Source: an uncultured Cyclobacteriaceae bacterium (GTDB taxonomy: Bacteria; Bacteroidota; Bacteroidia; Cytophagales; Cyclobacteriaceae). Taken from it: 64,000 bases of DNA. Position 1 is the first letter of the stretch. Every line of letters starts with the position of its first letter. The notes below the pieces were generated by a model. It did not search any database and had not been told where the DNA came from. It worked only from the letters and a program-made list of their open reading frames with translations. Shown here piece after piece: positions 37,323 to 47,057 of the stretch. The DNA lies in the NCBI GenBank assembly GCA_937958005.1, contig CALGOB010000010.1:1-64000 (forward strand). The letters run 5' to 3'. The position numbers and the translations under genes were made by a program.

Positions 37323-40300
37323 ATGAAAAATTCTACTAATTTTCCAAGAATTGTTTTTCTTGGTGTATTTTTTATGCTTTTTTCTTCATCCATTTTTGCT
37401 CAAAAAGATGAAGAAAGTTCCAGGAATCAAATTCCAACAATGGATCAAGTACTCAAGGATATGCAAAAAGGGCAAAAGTATAACCTTAAGAAAGTATTAA
37501 ACCATAATCTTAAAGAAACCATCCCCAATACAGGTAGAAAGGATAATCCTCAATTAAGACAAGCTTTTGATTTAATGAGATTAAGAGATCCTAAGACTGG
37601 TAAAATTCCAGCTGGTATCAGGGAAAAAGAGCTAGATTATGTTCTTTCTCCTGAAGCCCATATGAGAGATGCAAAATTGCAATTAAAAAGTAAACGGTCT
37701 AATGGGTTGAGAGCTCCTGGAGACATTTTAACTCCTTGGATTAACAGGGGACCATTTAATGTAGGAGGAAGAACGCGTGCTTTGGCTCTTGACATTAATG
37801 ACGAAAATAGAATTTTAGCTGGAGGTGCATCAGGTGGTCTTTGGGAATCTACTGATTTAGGAGCTACATGGAGTCGAATTACTCCACCTCAAGATCACCC
37901 TACGATCACTGATATTGTTCAAGATCCAAGGGATGGTTTTCAGAACATTTGGTATTATGGAACTGGTGAAGATGCAGGAAATGCAGGTGCTAGAAACTTT
38001 AGTGCAAGATTTGTTGGAAATGGAATTTATAAATCTACTGATAACGGCCAAACATTTAGTCCTTTAGCTGTTACAGTATCAAATACACCTCAAGGTTTAA
38101 GCACTGCTGAACCTTTTGAGGTTATATATAATATTGACATAAATCCTGTAAATGGGGATTTATATGCAGCTACCTTATTTGGTATTTATAGATCTACAAA
38201 TGGTGGAACTTCTTTTGAGCCAGTCCTTTTGAATGGTGGAGGTACTACTGTAGCTGGAGTAATCACAGAAAGCGACATTCATATTACAAGTACTGGAGTC
38301 CTTTATGCAGCATTAGAATCAAATGCAACTGAGAGTGGAATCTTTAGGTCAACTACAGGTAATGCTGGAGAATGGACTAACATTACAGATGCAGGTTTTC
38401 CGACGGCATTTGGGAGAACTGTGATAAGCACTGCTCCAAGTAATGAAAATGTTCTTTATGTTTATGCAACCAATACCGATGCAGCGCCTGTTAATGTTGA
38501 CTTTTGGAAGTACACGTACGTTTCAGGTAATGGGACAGGAGTAGGAGGTACATGGGAAGACAGATCTGCAAACCTACCTGGTTTCGGCGCTCCGGTAGGA
38601 GATGTTGATACTCAAGGTGGTTACAATATGTTTGTAGTTGTACACCCTTCAGATGAAAACATAGTTTTTTTAGGTGCAACTGATGTATTTAGATCTACTG
38701 ATGGCTTTGCTACACCTATAACTTTAGCTGGATGGGTAGCTGGTTATAGCCCAAATAATAATATTAGTTTATATACTAATCATCACCCAGACAATCACGC
38801 GTTAATTTTTGTCCCTTCAAATCCTAATATGGCGATATCTGGACATGATGGCGGTTTAAGTATAACTGATGACATCTTAGCAACTAATCCTGGTATTGAG
38901 CCTGTAGCTTGGAACTCACTTAACAATGGATACCTTACCACACAAGCCTATGCAGTCTCTTTTGGGCCTGGTGATCAAATTATGGTTGGATTTCAAGATA
39001 ATAGTACATGGTTGACTACTTCTGCTGCTTCTGACGCTGTATGGAGTGATCAATTTAGCGGTGATGGATCTTATAATGCTTTTAATGATGATGGAACAGT
39101 CAGGTATTTATCCTCTCAAAATGGTCGGGTTTTCAGAATAACTTATGATAACGCTGACAGTGAAGTTGCGACTAGCTTTCAAGAAATTAGGCCAGCTGCA
39201 ACTGTAAATCCAGCCACAGGGGCTTTTGATGGAATTTTTGTCAACCCATTTGAATTAGATCCGAATAATGATGAAATTATGTACTTTCCTGCTGGTAATG
39301 TAGTTTGGAGAAATAATGACCTCTTAAATGCAAACACAAGCGCAGGGTGGACAGAAATAACAAATGGAGTAGTTGCTTCAGGTAATATATCAACTATCAG
39401 TGTATCTACGATACCAGCCAATGTTGTTTATTATGGTACAACTACAGGTGGAATATATAGATTAGATAATGCCAATGTAGGTAATCCAACAGCCGTAGAT
39501 ATTTTCACAGGAAAAGGCCTACCAACAGGTAATGTTTCATCAATTGCGGTCGACGAAACTAATGCAAACAACATTTATGCTACTTTCTCTAATTACAGCA
39601 TTCCTAGTATTTTCTTTTCTGATGATGCTGGAGATACTTGGACTGACATAAGTGGTAATTTAGAAGAAAATGCGGATGGTTCAGGATCTGGCCCATCAGT
39701 TAGGTGGTTCAACATCGTCGGTAGAAATAATATCTATTTAACAGCTACCAGTACAGGATTGTATTCAACAACTACTATAGATGGTGCGAGTACTGTTTGG
39801 ACACAAGTTGATCCGAATGGAATTGGTAATGCAGTTGCTGAGCAAGTAAGGTCAAGAGAAGATGGATTAGTTGTTCTTGGAACTTATGGTAATGGTATCT
39901 ACAGTGCTACATTTGAGGTTGATAGTAACCCAGTAATAGTTGCCAATGAGATTACTAATATTGTTGTGGACGCCAATGATCCAGACACTGAAATTGATGT
40001 AAGTGCAGTTTTCTCTTCTACGCTTGCCGTTCCATTGGACATAACAGTAACAATAGAAAACAATAGTAACTCTTCATTAATTACTACTGATGTAGATGGA
40101 GATCTACTAACTTTATCTTATACACCAGACACTTTTGGTTCAGCAACTATTTCTTTAAGAGGTGATGATGGAAATGGTGGGGCTGTGATTACTTCATTCG
40201 AAGTTTTAGTAAACCCTTTTCCTGTTAATTCTTTTCCTTATCTAGAATCATTTGATAATGATGGTGGCGCGTTACCTGGAGGATGGGGAATTGTTAGTTT

Positions 40301-43300
40301 ATCTCCTTTCAATTGGGCAATTAATTCGGGAGGTACTCCATCAGCAGGTACAGGACCTTTAAATGATAATACAACAGGTACAACTGGTTTTTACCTTTAT
40401 ACTGAGGCCTCTGGACCTAATTTAGGGGATGAAGCATCTATCTTATCAAGAGAAATTGATTTAACTGGTACTACATCTCCACAATTAGATTTCAATTACC
40501 ATATGTTTGGACCAACAATTGGAACATTAAATGTCAATGTGATAACCACTACTGATACTACTAATGTCTTTACTTTGACAGGACAACAACAAGCAGCTCA
40601 AGCGGATCCTTATATTGAAACAAGAGTTGATCTTACTGCTTTTCAAGGTGAAGTCATTAGAATTGAATTTGAAGGCTTAAGAGGCGATGGATTTACAGGA
40701 GATATAGCAATAGATGATTTAAGCGTGGTGGATCTTTCATTCAATGACCTTCAGGTAGTATCAATAGATTCACATGTTGAAGGTGAGAGTGTCCTTGCCA
40801 ATCAAGTCATCATTGCTACTTTCAGTAATTCTGGCATAAACGCACAAAGTAATTTTGATGTTGTTTATTCCGTAGGTGGCCTAGAAATTGGTAGGGAAAC
40901 AATCACTACAGTTCTAAATAGAGAAGATGAATTGCAACATACATTTGCAATGCCATTCAATTTCACAACTCCGGGTCCAGTAAACTTGGAAGTAACCGTT
41001 GAATTAGCTACTGATGAAATTCCAGCAAATAATTCATTAGCTATTGAGCTAATTGTAGCAAATCCAATCACTGCTTATCCATATGTTGAAACATTTGATA
41101 ATGATGGTGGAAATCTCCCTGCTCAATGGGCAATAGAAGATTTGTCACTTTTTGATTGGATAGTAGACAGTGATGGAACTCCATCAGGTGGCACAGGCCC
41201 ATTAGGTGATAATACTACTGGTACTGGTTTTTATGTTTATACAGAAGCAACTGGTGCAAACCTTGACGATCAAGCTTCCTTGTTAACTCCATATTTTGAT
41301 CTAGACGGACTTACAGCTCCTGAATTATCATTTGCATATCATATGTTTGGAGATTCTATCGGAACTTTGAATGTAAATGTTATTTCTATTTCTGGTGGTA
41401 CAACTAATATTTTTACCCTTAGTGAGGAGCAACAGGCAAATCAAGATGATGATTATATTACGGCAATTGTTGATCTTTCAGCTTTTATTAATGACACTAT
41501 CAGGATACAATTTGAAGGGATAAGAGGAAATGATTTCACTTCTGATATTGCTATTGATGATGTAGAAGTCTCAGATCTAAGTAATAATGATCTAGAAGTA
41601 GTTTCTATCGATTCTCCTGAGAGTTTAGTTTTTGGAGATGAAACAGTTTCTGCAACATTTAGAAATGCTGGATTAGTAGCGCAAAGTGATTTTGATGTAA
41701 CATATTCAGTTAACGGTAATGAAATAGATAGACAAACAATCACCTCTACATTAGATCCTGGGCAAGAATTAGAAGTAACATTTGCCACAACATTTGATTT
41801 CTCTGCAGTTGCAGCTTATCAATTAGAGGTTGAAGTAATTTTAACTGGTGATGAGGTAATTGAAAATGACGCTATTCTTACAGAAGTAAGAAGAGCATTA
41901 TTTACTGGTGACTATGTGATGATCCAATTAGTGAATGGAAGTGCACTTAGTGCGCAAGGTAATCCAAACGTATTTGCTGCTAATGGTATTAATACACCAG
42001 TCTTTGTTGATTTCATCAGCGAAACTGAAAGAGAAATCTCCATTGAATATGGATCAGGTATAGGTATAGGCCAAGGAGCATTTCCTTTTACTTTCACATT
42101 AAATGCGATGACTGGTGATGTTGTTTTTGGAAACGATCAATTTTCAGGACTTCAATTCGGTCCTACAAGACCTATTCTATTTAGTGCTGGAGCTACTCCG
42201 GGTGTATATGATCCAATGGATGAAAGTGCATTTACAATGACTTTAGTAGAAGATGCTAGTAACGAAGGTGGTGCAGGCCCATTCCAAGCATCATTCCAAT
42301 TGTTTATGAATGAAGCACCTACTTTAATTGACTTAAGTAATGCTGAAGTAATGGATAACCTACTATTAGGGGAAACTATCGGTATTTTAACAACTACTGA
42401 TGCCAATCCTAATGATAGATTTTCTTATTCTGTAGGTGGAACTGATGGAGCTAGTTTTGCAATAGGTCCTAATAATACATTAGTAAGTGCTGTAGAATTT
42501 GATGCTGCTGTTCAATCTTCATTTGACATCACTGTAATTGCTACAGATGCTGGCGGTCAATCAATAGATGAAGACTTTACAATCACAGTAGGAGATGGTA
42601 CAGGAACCTGGACTGGAACAGTAGATAATGATTGGAACAATCCTAACAACTGGGATGATGGAGTTGTTCCAACTGATCTTCAAGATGCTGTTATTCCTGG
42701 TGGTGTTACTAATATTCCAGTGATTATTTCTGGTGACTTTATTTTCATAAATAGCTTATTTGTAGAAGCTACTGGATCTATCTCTATTGAAGCTGGTGGT
42801 TTTTTAGCACTTATAAACAATTTATCCAATGAGGGTTCTGTTTCTATTGCTTCTGGAGGTTCTTTAGCTATTATTGGTACAAGGAGTGGAGGCGGTACCT
42901 CTACATTCAATAGAAATCTTACAGGGAATAGTGCACTATCTATTGTAGGATCTCCTATAACTGGGTTGACAGTAGCAGATTTAAATGCAGATTTAATCTT
43001 TGGCTATGATAATACGAATCAAGAATTTACTAATGTACCCGTAGTGGAAGACTTAAATCCTGGCAGTGGTTATTTTGTTAGTTCTTTTGAAAATACTTAT
43101 AGTTTAAGTTTTGAAGGTTCTCTAAATGCAGGTACTGTTAATGTACCTGTAACGGATGGAACTACTGGTGATGCCTTTAACTTGGTTGCCAATCCTTATG
43201 CTGCAAGTATTATTGCTAGTACCTTTTTCTTAAATGACAATAACACTGCTAATACAACTGGTAGTCTATATCTATGGGATGATGGAGGATCAAACACTGC

Positions 43301-44231
43301 CGGAAATGAAGGAAGAGGTGGTGATTATGTAACAGTAAATAGCATGGGTGCTGTTTCTGGTGTTGTAGACTTAGGTAATGGAATAGATGGAACGAATGGA
43401 TCTAGCGCTTTTATTGGTAGCATTAATTCTGGACAAGGTTTCTTTATAGAAGCTACTAATAGTGGATCTGTTACATTTACACCTAATATGCAGGGAATAA
43501 ACAACTTAGATGCTAATTTCTTTAGAACAGCTAATCAGCAGAATAATAGAAATATATTAAAACTATCTTTAGCTGGTGTTGATTCAGAAAATAGTAATCT
43601 ATACAATGAAACCATGATTGGATTTGATGCCAATGCTACAATTGGAGTGGATTATAGTTTAGATGCTAGGAAGTTTTCTGGAAATGAAAATATTTCTTTC
43701 TACTCTTTATTAGGTGATGAGTCTTATGCTATTCAAGCTTTACCTAAAGTTTTAGAAGAGACTTTTGAACTTCAATTAGCTTTTAATGTAGATGTAGCTG
43801 GAACTTACAAACTTTCTGTACAAGATTTCATTAATGTAGATGGTGAAGAATTTAAGTTATACTTAAATGACAACTTAGCTGGTCAATCATATGATCTTTC
43901 TAACCTAAATGACGTTTTATTCCAAACAAGTGCGACAGATCTTGACAAGCGTTTTACTATTACTCTAACACCAAATACTGTTTCTGAAATAGATGATAGT
44001 GAATTTAATGCTACTTCATTAAAATTAATAAGAGGAAACTCTGAAAGTTTAATTATTGGTTACCCTGCTGCTTCGGAGCATGTTGTTATTCATGATTTAG
44101 CAGGTAAAACAATTTTTGATTCTGAAATGAACTTCGAAAATGCTCAAACAGTTGTTAAAACTAACTTTAGTAGTAATACTGTTTATATTCTTCGAATAAA
44201 TGAAGAGGCAATAAAATTCATATTAAAATAA
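37323..44231 (+). CDS. Giant T9SS-exported multidomain protein with sialidase-like propeller
   Basis: 2302 residues. Signal peptide, then an N-terminal linker (about 30-135). Residues about 135-865 form a beta-propeller with repeated 'ST(D/N)-G-T-W' blades (GLWESTDLGATWSRI, IYKSTDNGQTF, IFFSDDAGDTWTDIS), like Vps10/BNR sialidase-type propellers. Then an Ig/cadherin-like domain (about 870-962); two MAM-like domains near 969 and 1251 with the same opening FDNDGG, each followed by a CARDB-like beta domain; a cadherin-like domain (about 1665-1757); a WTGT-NDWNNPNNW block (about 1762) and a C-terminal domain (2232-2302) of the T9SS type A kind. It is probably surface-attached or released; substrate unknown. 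Confidence 0.88.
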   Translation: MKNSTNFPRIVFLGVFFMLFSSSIFAQKDEESSRNQIPTMDQVLKDMQKGQKYNLKKVLNHNLKETIPNTGRKDNPQLRQAFDLMRLRDPKTGKIPAGIREKELDYVLSPEAHMRDAKLQLKSKRSNGLRAPGDILTPWINRGPFNVGGRTRALALDINDENRILAGGASGGLWESTDLGATWSRITPPQDHPTITDIVQDPRDGFQNIWYYGTGEDAGNAGARNFSARFVGNGIYKSTDNGQTFSPLAVTVSNTPQGLSTAEPFEVIYNIDINPVNGDLYAATLFGIYRSTNGGTSFEPVLLNGGGTTVAGVITESDIHITSTGVLYAALESNATESGIFRSTTGNAGEWTNITDAGFPTAFGRTVISTAPSNENVLYVYATNTDAAPVNVDFWKYTYVSGNGTGVGGTWEDRSANLPGFGAPVGDVDTQGGYNMFVVVHPSDENIVFLGATDVFRSTDGFATPITLAGWVAGYSPNNNISLYTNHHPDNHALIFVPSNPNMAISGHDGGLSITDDILATNPGIEPVAWNSLNNGYLTTQAYAVSFGPGDQIMVGFQDNSTWLTTSAASDAVWSDQFSGDGSYNAFNDDGTVRYLSSQNGRVFRITYDNADSEVATSFQEIRPAATVNPATGAFDGIFVNPFELDPNNDEIMYFPAGNVVWRNNDLLNANTSAGWTEITNGVVASGNISTISVSTIPANVVYYGTTTGGIYRLDNANVGNPTAVDIFTGKGLPTGNVSSIAVDETNANNIYATFSNYSIPSIFFSDDAGDTWTDISGNLEENADGSGSGPSVRWFNIVGRNNIYLTATSTGLYSTTTIDGASTVWTQVDPNGIGNAVAEQVRSREDGLVVLGTYGNGIYSATFEVDSNPVIVANEITNIVVDANDPDTEIDVSAVFSSTLAVPLDITVTIENNSNSSLITTDVDGDLLTLSYTPDTFGSATISLRGDDGNGGAVITSFEVLVNPFPVNSFPYLESFDNDGGALPGGWGIVSLSPFNWAINSGGTPSAGTGPLNDNTTGTTGFYLYTEASGPNLGDEASILSREIDLTGTTSPQLDFNYHMFGPTIGTLNVNVITTTDTTNVFTLTGQQQAAQADPYIETRVDLTAFQGEVIRIEFEGLRGDGFTGDIAIDDLSVVDLSFNDLQVVSIDSHVEGESVLANQVIIATFSNSGINAQSNFDVVYSVGGLEIGRETITTVLNREDELQHTFAMPFNFTTPGPVNLEVTVELATDEIPANNSLAIELIVANPITAYPYVETFDNDGGNLPAQWAIEDLSLFDWIVDSDGTPSGGTGPLGDNTTGTGFYVYTEATGANLDDQASLLTPYFDLDGLTAPELSFAYHMFGDSIGTLNVNVISISGGTTNIFTLSEEQQANQDDDYITAIVDLSAFINDTIRIQFEGIRGNDFTSDIAIDDVEVSDLSNNDLEVVSIDSPESLVFGDETVSATFRNAGLVAQSDFDVTYSVNGNEIDRQTITSTLDPGQELEVTFATTFDFSAVAAYQLEVEVILTGDEVIENDAILTEVRRALFTGDYVMIQLVNGSALSAQGNPNVFAANGINTPVFVDFISETEREISIEYGSGIGIGQGAFPFTFTLNAMTGDVVFGNDQFSGLQFGPTRPILFSAGATPGVYDPMDESAFTMTLVEDASNEGGAGPFQASFQLFMNEAPTLIDLSNAEVMDNLLLGETIGILTTTDANPNDRFSYSVGGTDGASFAIGPNNTLVSAVEFDAAVQSSFDITVIATDAGGQSIDEDFTITVGDGTGTWTGTVDNDWNNPNNWDDGVVPTDLQDAVIPGGVTNIPVIISGDFIFINSLFVEATGSISIEAGGFLALINNLSNEGSVSIASGGSLAIIGTRSGGGTSTFNRNLTGNSALSIVGSPITGLTVADLNADLIFGYDNTNQEFTNVPVVEDLNPGSGYFVSSFENTYSLSFEGSLNAGTVNVPVTDGTTGDAFNLVANPYAASIIASTFFLNDNNTANTTGSLYLWDDGGSNTAGNEGRGGDYVTVNSMGAVSGVVDLGNGIDGTNGSSAFIGSINSGQGFFIEATNSGSVTFTPNMQGINNLDANFFRTANQQNNRNILKLSLAGVDSENSNLYNETMIGFDANATIGVDYSLDARKFSGNENISFYSLLGDESYAIQALPKVLEETFELQLAFNVDVAGTYKLSVQDFINVDGEEFKLYLNDNLAGQSYDLSNLNDVLFQTSATDLDKRFTITLTPNTVSEIDDSEFNATSLKLIRGNSESLIIGYPAASEHVVIHDLAGKTIFDSEMNFENAQTVVKTNFSSNTVYILRINEEAIKFILK
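40228..41590. repeat. Two tandem MAM-like plus CARDB-like units inside the giant gene
   Basis: Units start near 40228 and 41075, about 282 codons apart. Both open with (S/A)xPYxE(S/T)FDNDGG, share GDxNTTGTxGFYxYTEA, YHMFG and IGTLNVNVI, and close with SNNDL(E/Q)VVSID. They arose by duplication and have since diverged moderately. Confidence 0.75.
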
Positions 44232-44242
44232 AGATTATTTGT

Positions 44243-44279
44243 ACACTCCATGTTGCATAAACAGTAACATGGAGTGTTT
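44243..44279 (+). terminator. Hairpin after the giant T9SS gene
   Basis: ACACTCCATGTT (44243-44254) pairs perfectly with AACATGGAGTGT (44266-44277) around an 11-base loop, followed by only three T. It could be a weak terminator or transcript-end stabiliser between the giant gene and the PID-CTERM gene. Confidence 0.6.
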
Positions 44280-44314
44280 CAAAAAGAAATTGATCATATC
44301 AAAAAAATAAGTAA

Positions 44315-44500
44315 ATGAAAAATTTAGATAAAATACTTCTCACCTTACTCGCATGTCTTGTAGTAACAACTACATTTGCACAAGGCCCTCCAGGCCCTCC
44401 TGCGACACCTATTGATGGAGGACTTAGTCTTTTGTTAGCTGGAGGTGTTGCATATGGAGCAAAGAAGATTAGAGATCATAGACGAAGTAAGAAAGGGTAG
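44315..44500 (+). CDS. PID-CTERM mini-protein
   Basis: 61 residues. MKNLDKILLTLLACLVVTTTFA is a signal peptide; only a short GPPGPPATP stretch follows before the PID-CTERM sorting signal PIDGGLSLLLAGGVAYGAKK and a basic tail (IRDHRRSKKG). The layout PID motif, hydrophobic glycine-rich segment, basic end is that of the PID-CTERM protein-sorting domain known in Bacteroidota, thought to be handled by an exosortase-like system. Almost nothing of the protein lies outside the two targeting signals, so the product after processing would be a tiny Pro-rich peptide. It sits between the giant T9SS gene and a strong terminator. Confidence 0.82.
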   Translation: MKNLDKILLTLLACLVVTTTFAQGPPGPPATPIDGGLSLLLAGGVAYGAKKIRDHRRSKKG

Positions 44501-44520
44501 AACCTGATTTTATTTCGTAT

Positions 44521-44570
44521 AAAAAAATCCCATTATCTCTCAATTGAGAATAGTGGGATTTTTTTTTTAA
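44521..44570 (+). terminator. Intrinsic terminator of the PID-CTERM gene
   Basis: ATCCCATTATCTC and GAGAATAGTGGGAT form a stem with a single mismatch and bulge around TCAATT, followed by nine or more T. It closes the giant protein/PID-CTERM unit. Confidence 0.85.
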
Positions 44571-44614
44571 AAGCATCTCTTGATATAAAAGATGAAATTG
44601 TATCCTTTATAAGT

Positions 44615-44795
44615 ATGGATCAAGCAGTAAACCTGTGGAATAGGAAAAAACTTTAAATCTATCCAACCCATAAAAAATAACATTTAAAATTTTAAGCGTT
44701 TAATAATCAAATACTTGACTTGATGTTTGCTAAAGAAGTTTGAGTTTGAGAGCGAGCTTAGAGGAGCTTCCCCACAGATTTATTGCTTGATCCAT
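44615..44795. repeat. Fold-back element with 29-base inverted ends
   Basis: ATGGATCAAGCAGTAAACC and the following TGTGGAATAG (44615-44643) reappear in reverse complement at 44767-44795 with about four or five changes; between them lie about 123 unrelated bases. The total length, 181, happens to equal that of family R2, but the sequences differ. Only one copy is present here. It lies between the PID-CTERM terminator and the 3' end of the peptidase gene. Confidence 0.5.
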
Positions 44796-44831
44796 AAATA
44801 TTACTAAGGTTTTATCAATCTCAATAGCATA

Positions 44832-45566
44832 CTAATTTAGCCCAATCAAATCTAAATACTGGTTATAAACCTGAAGTGATTTCATTTCCATCTTAATGGT
44901 ATTCGGTCTCATGTAACGTTCTCTATTTATTATACCTTCTACTTTTTCACCAGCCTTAGGTGCTGCTGGCTCGTTTACTCTTAAAGTTTTAATAGCATGT
45001 TCACTCCAAGCTAATAATTGAAAACCAAGGCCATGTTGAATAGCTCTCCTATCTGTTTCAAATTCAAATTGATCCAGAAATTTCCAAGAAAGATTCCCAA
45101 ACGTTACATTCAACATCTTAAAAAAGCTCCTTTGTTTGAAATCAGTAGAATGAGCTAATTCATGCCCTAAGACTCCTACTTGTGCATCAAAAGGCATATT
45201 TTCTAATAATATAGGACTAAATAATGAATGCTCTTTTGTTCTAATAAGGATCAAATAAGTACGTTTATCAGGACGTCTAAAAAATGTACTCCAAATGGTG
45301 GGTCTAGAAACAAAAGGTGCTCCATTTTTCCTTTTCTTAAACTTTATCTTTACGTTTTTAAGCTCCGGATAATGAGAAAGAGCAAGTAATGCCTGTAGTT
45401 CATATCCTTCAGGTAATTTTTTGTGATTACCAAATTCTTCCATCAAATCTTCTAAAACAATTTGAACTTTTATATTTTCATAGGATACAATTGGTTGTTG
45501 AGCATAAAGCATTGAATTCATAAGTATGAGAATCACAACCGTGGAAAACACTCTCTTCAAAATCAT
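44832..45566 (-). CDS. Exported zinc metallopeptidase-like protein (HELAH)
   Basis: About 244 residues from the ATG at 45566; the upstream ATG at 45587 adds PYKKNP before the signal sequence. Signal peptide MILKRVFSTVVILILMNSMLYAQ. The central GVLGHELAHSTDF contains HExxH (HELAH) and a later FEFETDRRAIQHG supplies the third zinc ligand, as in M48-type and related families. Nothing else matches a named family that I know. It may be a periplasmic peptidase or a relative that lost activity. The gap upstream carries repeat family R1. Confidence 0.7.
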   Translation of the reverse strand: MILKRVFSTVVILILMNSMLYAQQPIVSYENIKVQIVLEDLMEEFGNHKKLPEGYELQALLALSHYPELKNVKIKFKKRKNGAPFVSRPTIWSTFFRRPDKRTYLILIRTKEHSLFSPILLENMPFDAQVGVLGHELAHSTDFKQRSFFKMLNVTFGNLSWKFLDQFEFETDRRAIQHGLGFQLLAWSEHAIKTLRVNEPAAPKAGEKVEGIINRERYMRPNTIKMEMKSLQVYNQYLDLIGLN

Positions 45567-45744
45567 CGGATTTTTTTTATAAGGCATATGATCAATATAT
45601 ACCTATATTATAACACAAGTAGTTTTTATCAATACAACTTCCAATATCTGACAATTTTCTCAAAGACCAATAGATCTACTCATTTTTTGAATAAGTCACT
45701 GGGTTTATTGTATCAATTATAACAGCAAAATAATCCCAATTATA

Positions 45745-45846
45745 AAAATGAACCAACCCCGACCCAAGGGTACGGGGTATCTCTATCGGCCAAAAGCTTT
45801 TTTATCGACTCAAGAGTCGGGGAATTAGGTATCCCTCAGGGATTAA
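45745..45846. repeat. Multi-hairpin dispersed repeat (family R1), copy 2
   Basis: Left block ATGAACCAACCCCGACCC plus AAGGGTACGGGG and right block AGAGTCGGGGAATTAGG plus TATCCCTCAGGGATTA, identical to copy 1 in both blocks; the spacer (about 35 bases) is different from copy 1 and partly like copies 3 and 4 (ATCGACTCAAGAGTCGGGG). Confidence 0.8.
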
Positions 45847-46225
45847 AAAACTGAACCTAAAGGAATAAGTATGTATGCAAAATAAACAAAAATTAACTAT
45901 CTCCTCTATTGACCAAATAATAAGCCATCGGTAAAGCTCACTAACTGGTGAAACAATAATGATTAAACTAATTCTTACAGAAAAGGAGTTAGCTATTAGA
46001 ATATCATAAGTACTACTAGAAATTTTGTGGACTTATTAGTTTTCTTCTCTGCAATGCCTTCTGAAGGAGATCTTGCGCTTTTAGTCTCAATAATCATGGC
46101 TATTTAGGGTCTACCTGAATTTAACTTTGACATAAAAACATAACTATTTCATGACGAATATAACAAAATGAGCTTTCAATGACCAATTTGAGCTTATTTC
46201 CACAATAAGTATTACACTGATTTTA

Positions 46226-46406
46226 AACCCGAATGATGCAATAGAAATTTGATGAAAACTATAACTAACAGTCATTTAGCCACTTAAATCCTAATTTCCT
46301 ACTCACCATAATGAAGACTATGTCTGCGCTGCAAATCAGAATTTAAGCAGCTATCTAACAGCTATTTATGATTTTCTCTTAAAAGTCTAATGCATCATTC
46401 GGGTTA
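46226..46406. repeat. 181-bp fold-back element (family R2), copy B
   Basis: Same length and orientation as the copy at 5542, with about 90% identity by eye. The terminal inverted repeats AACCCGAATGATGCA and TGCATCATTCGGGTT are perfect and TTAA borders both ends (TTTTAAACCCG on the left, CGGGTTAAATT on the right). The full-length palindromic design is conserved, including the small changes TAGCCACTTAAATCC and AATTTAAGCAGCTAT on matching arms, which keep pairing (GCC-ACTTAAAT with ATTTAAGCAGC). Confidence 0.78.
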
Positions 46407-46958
46407 AATTTAGAAAACACCAATACCTCACTTTTGCTCGAATCCTTAAAAACCGAGGTATTGAATTTGTATATAAAAGGATAAATGTACTTCAAAACAC
46501 TTTAAACAAGGGTTTTTGTCATTTTTTAAATTCAGGGAGATCCTATCTAATGCTTCACAATGTTATTTTTATTGATTTTAGTAGCTACTTATTTGATTGA
46601 ATTGATTTAAATGGGGTGATCTACCAACATCCTATCTTTTTATAGATCCCATCATCATATCTATTGCTGGTCTAAATAGCAACAAGGTCTCTTGAATAAG
46701 ACCTGATTGTGAACCCAGTATTTTGGAAATCAAGATATTATTCAATAAATGGAATCGAAAATACTTATTAAGTGCTCAAATCAACACATCATTAACTATT
46801 TGTTTATAAATTACTTACAATAAGTTATACACATCCATTCTTCCTAAAACAGAATTTCGATAGAGTTTTACGTAATTGAGTTTCTAGCCTAGCTAACTAT
46901 GAAAAATTGAATAGATAAATGGTGAATTGATTATTTAATTTGAAAAAGTAATTCTTTC

Positions 46959-47057
46959 AAAATGAACCAACCCCGACCCAAGGGTACGGGGTATCTATGG
47001 GCAATAATTTAATGATCGACTCAAGAGTCGGGGAATTAATATCCCTTAGGGATTAAA
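46959..47057. repeat. Multi-hairpin dispersed repeat (family R1), copy 3
   Basis: Left block as in the other copies, spacer ATCTATGGGCAATAATTT then AATGATCGACTCAAGAG, right block with AATATCCCTTAGGGATTAA. It is almost identical to copy 4 (55538) through blocks and spacer. Its right end runs into the 3' end of the threonine synthase gene: the repeat palindrome encodes LIPKGY and the TAA stop. Confidence 0.8.

Larger units (their letters stand above)
45588..47035. other. 1.4-kb intergenic region with three repeat elements
   Basis: No gene supported. It contains R1 copy 2 (45745-45846), R2 copy B (46226-46406) and the left part of R1 copy 3 (46959 onward), i.e. the order R1-R2-R1. The stretches between (45847-46225 and 46407-46958) are AT-rich and show no open frame of note. 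Confidence 0.7.
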
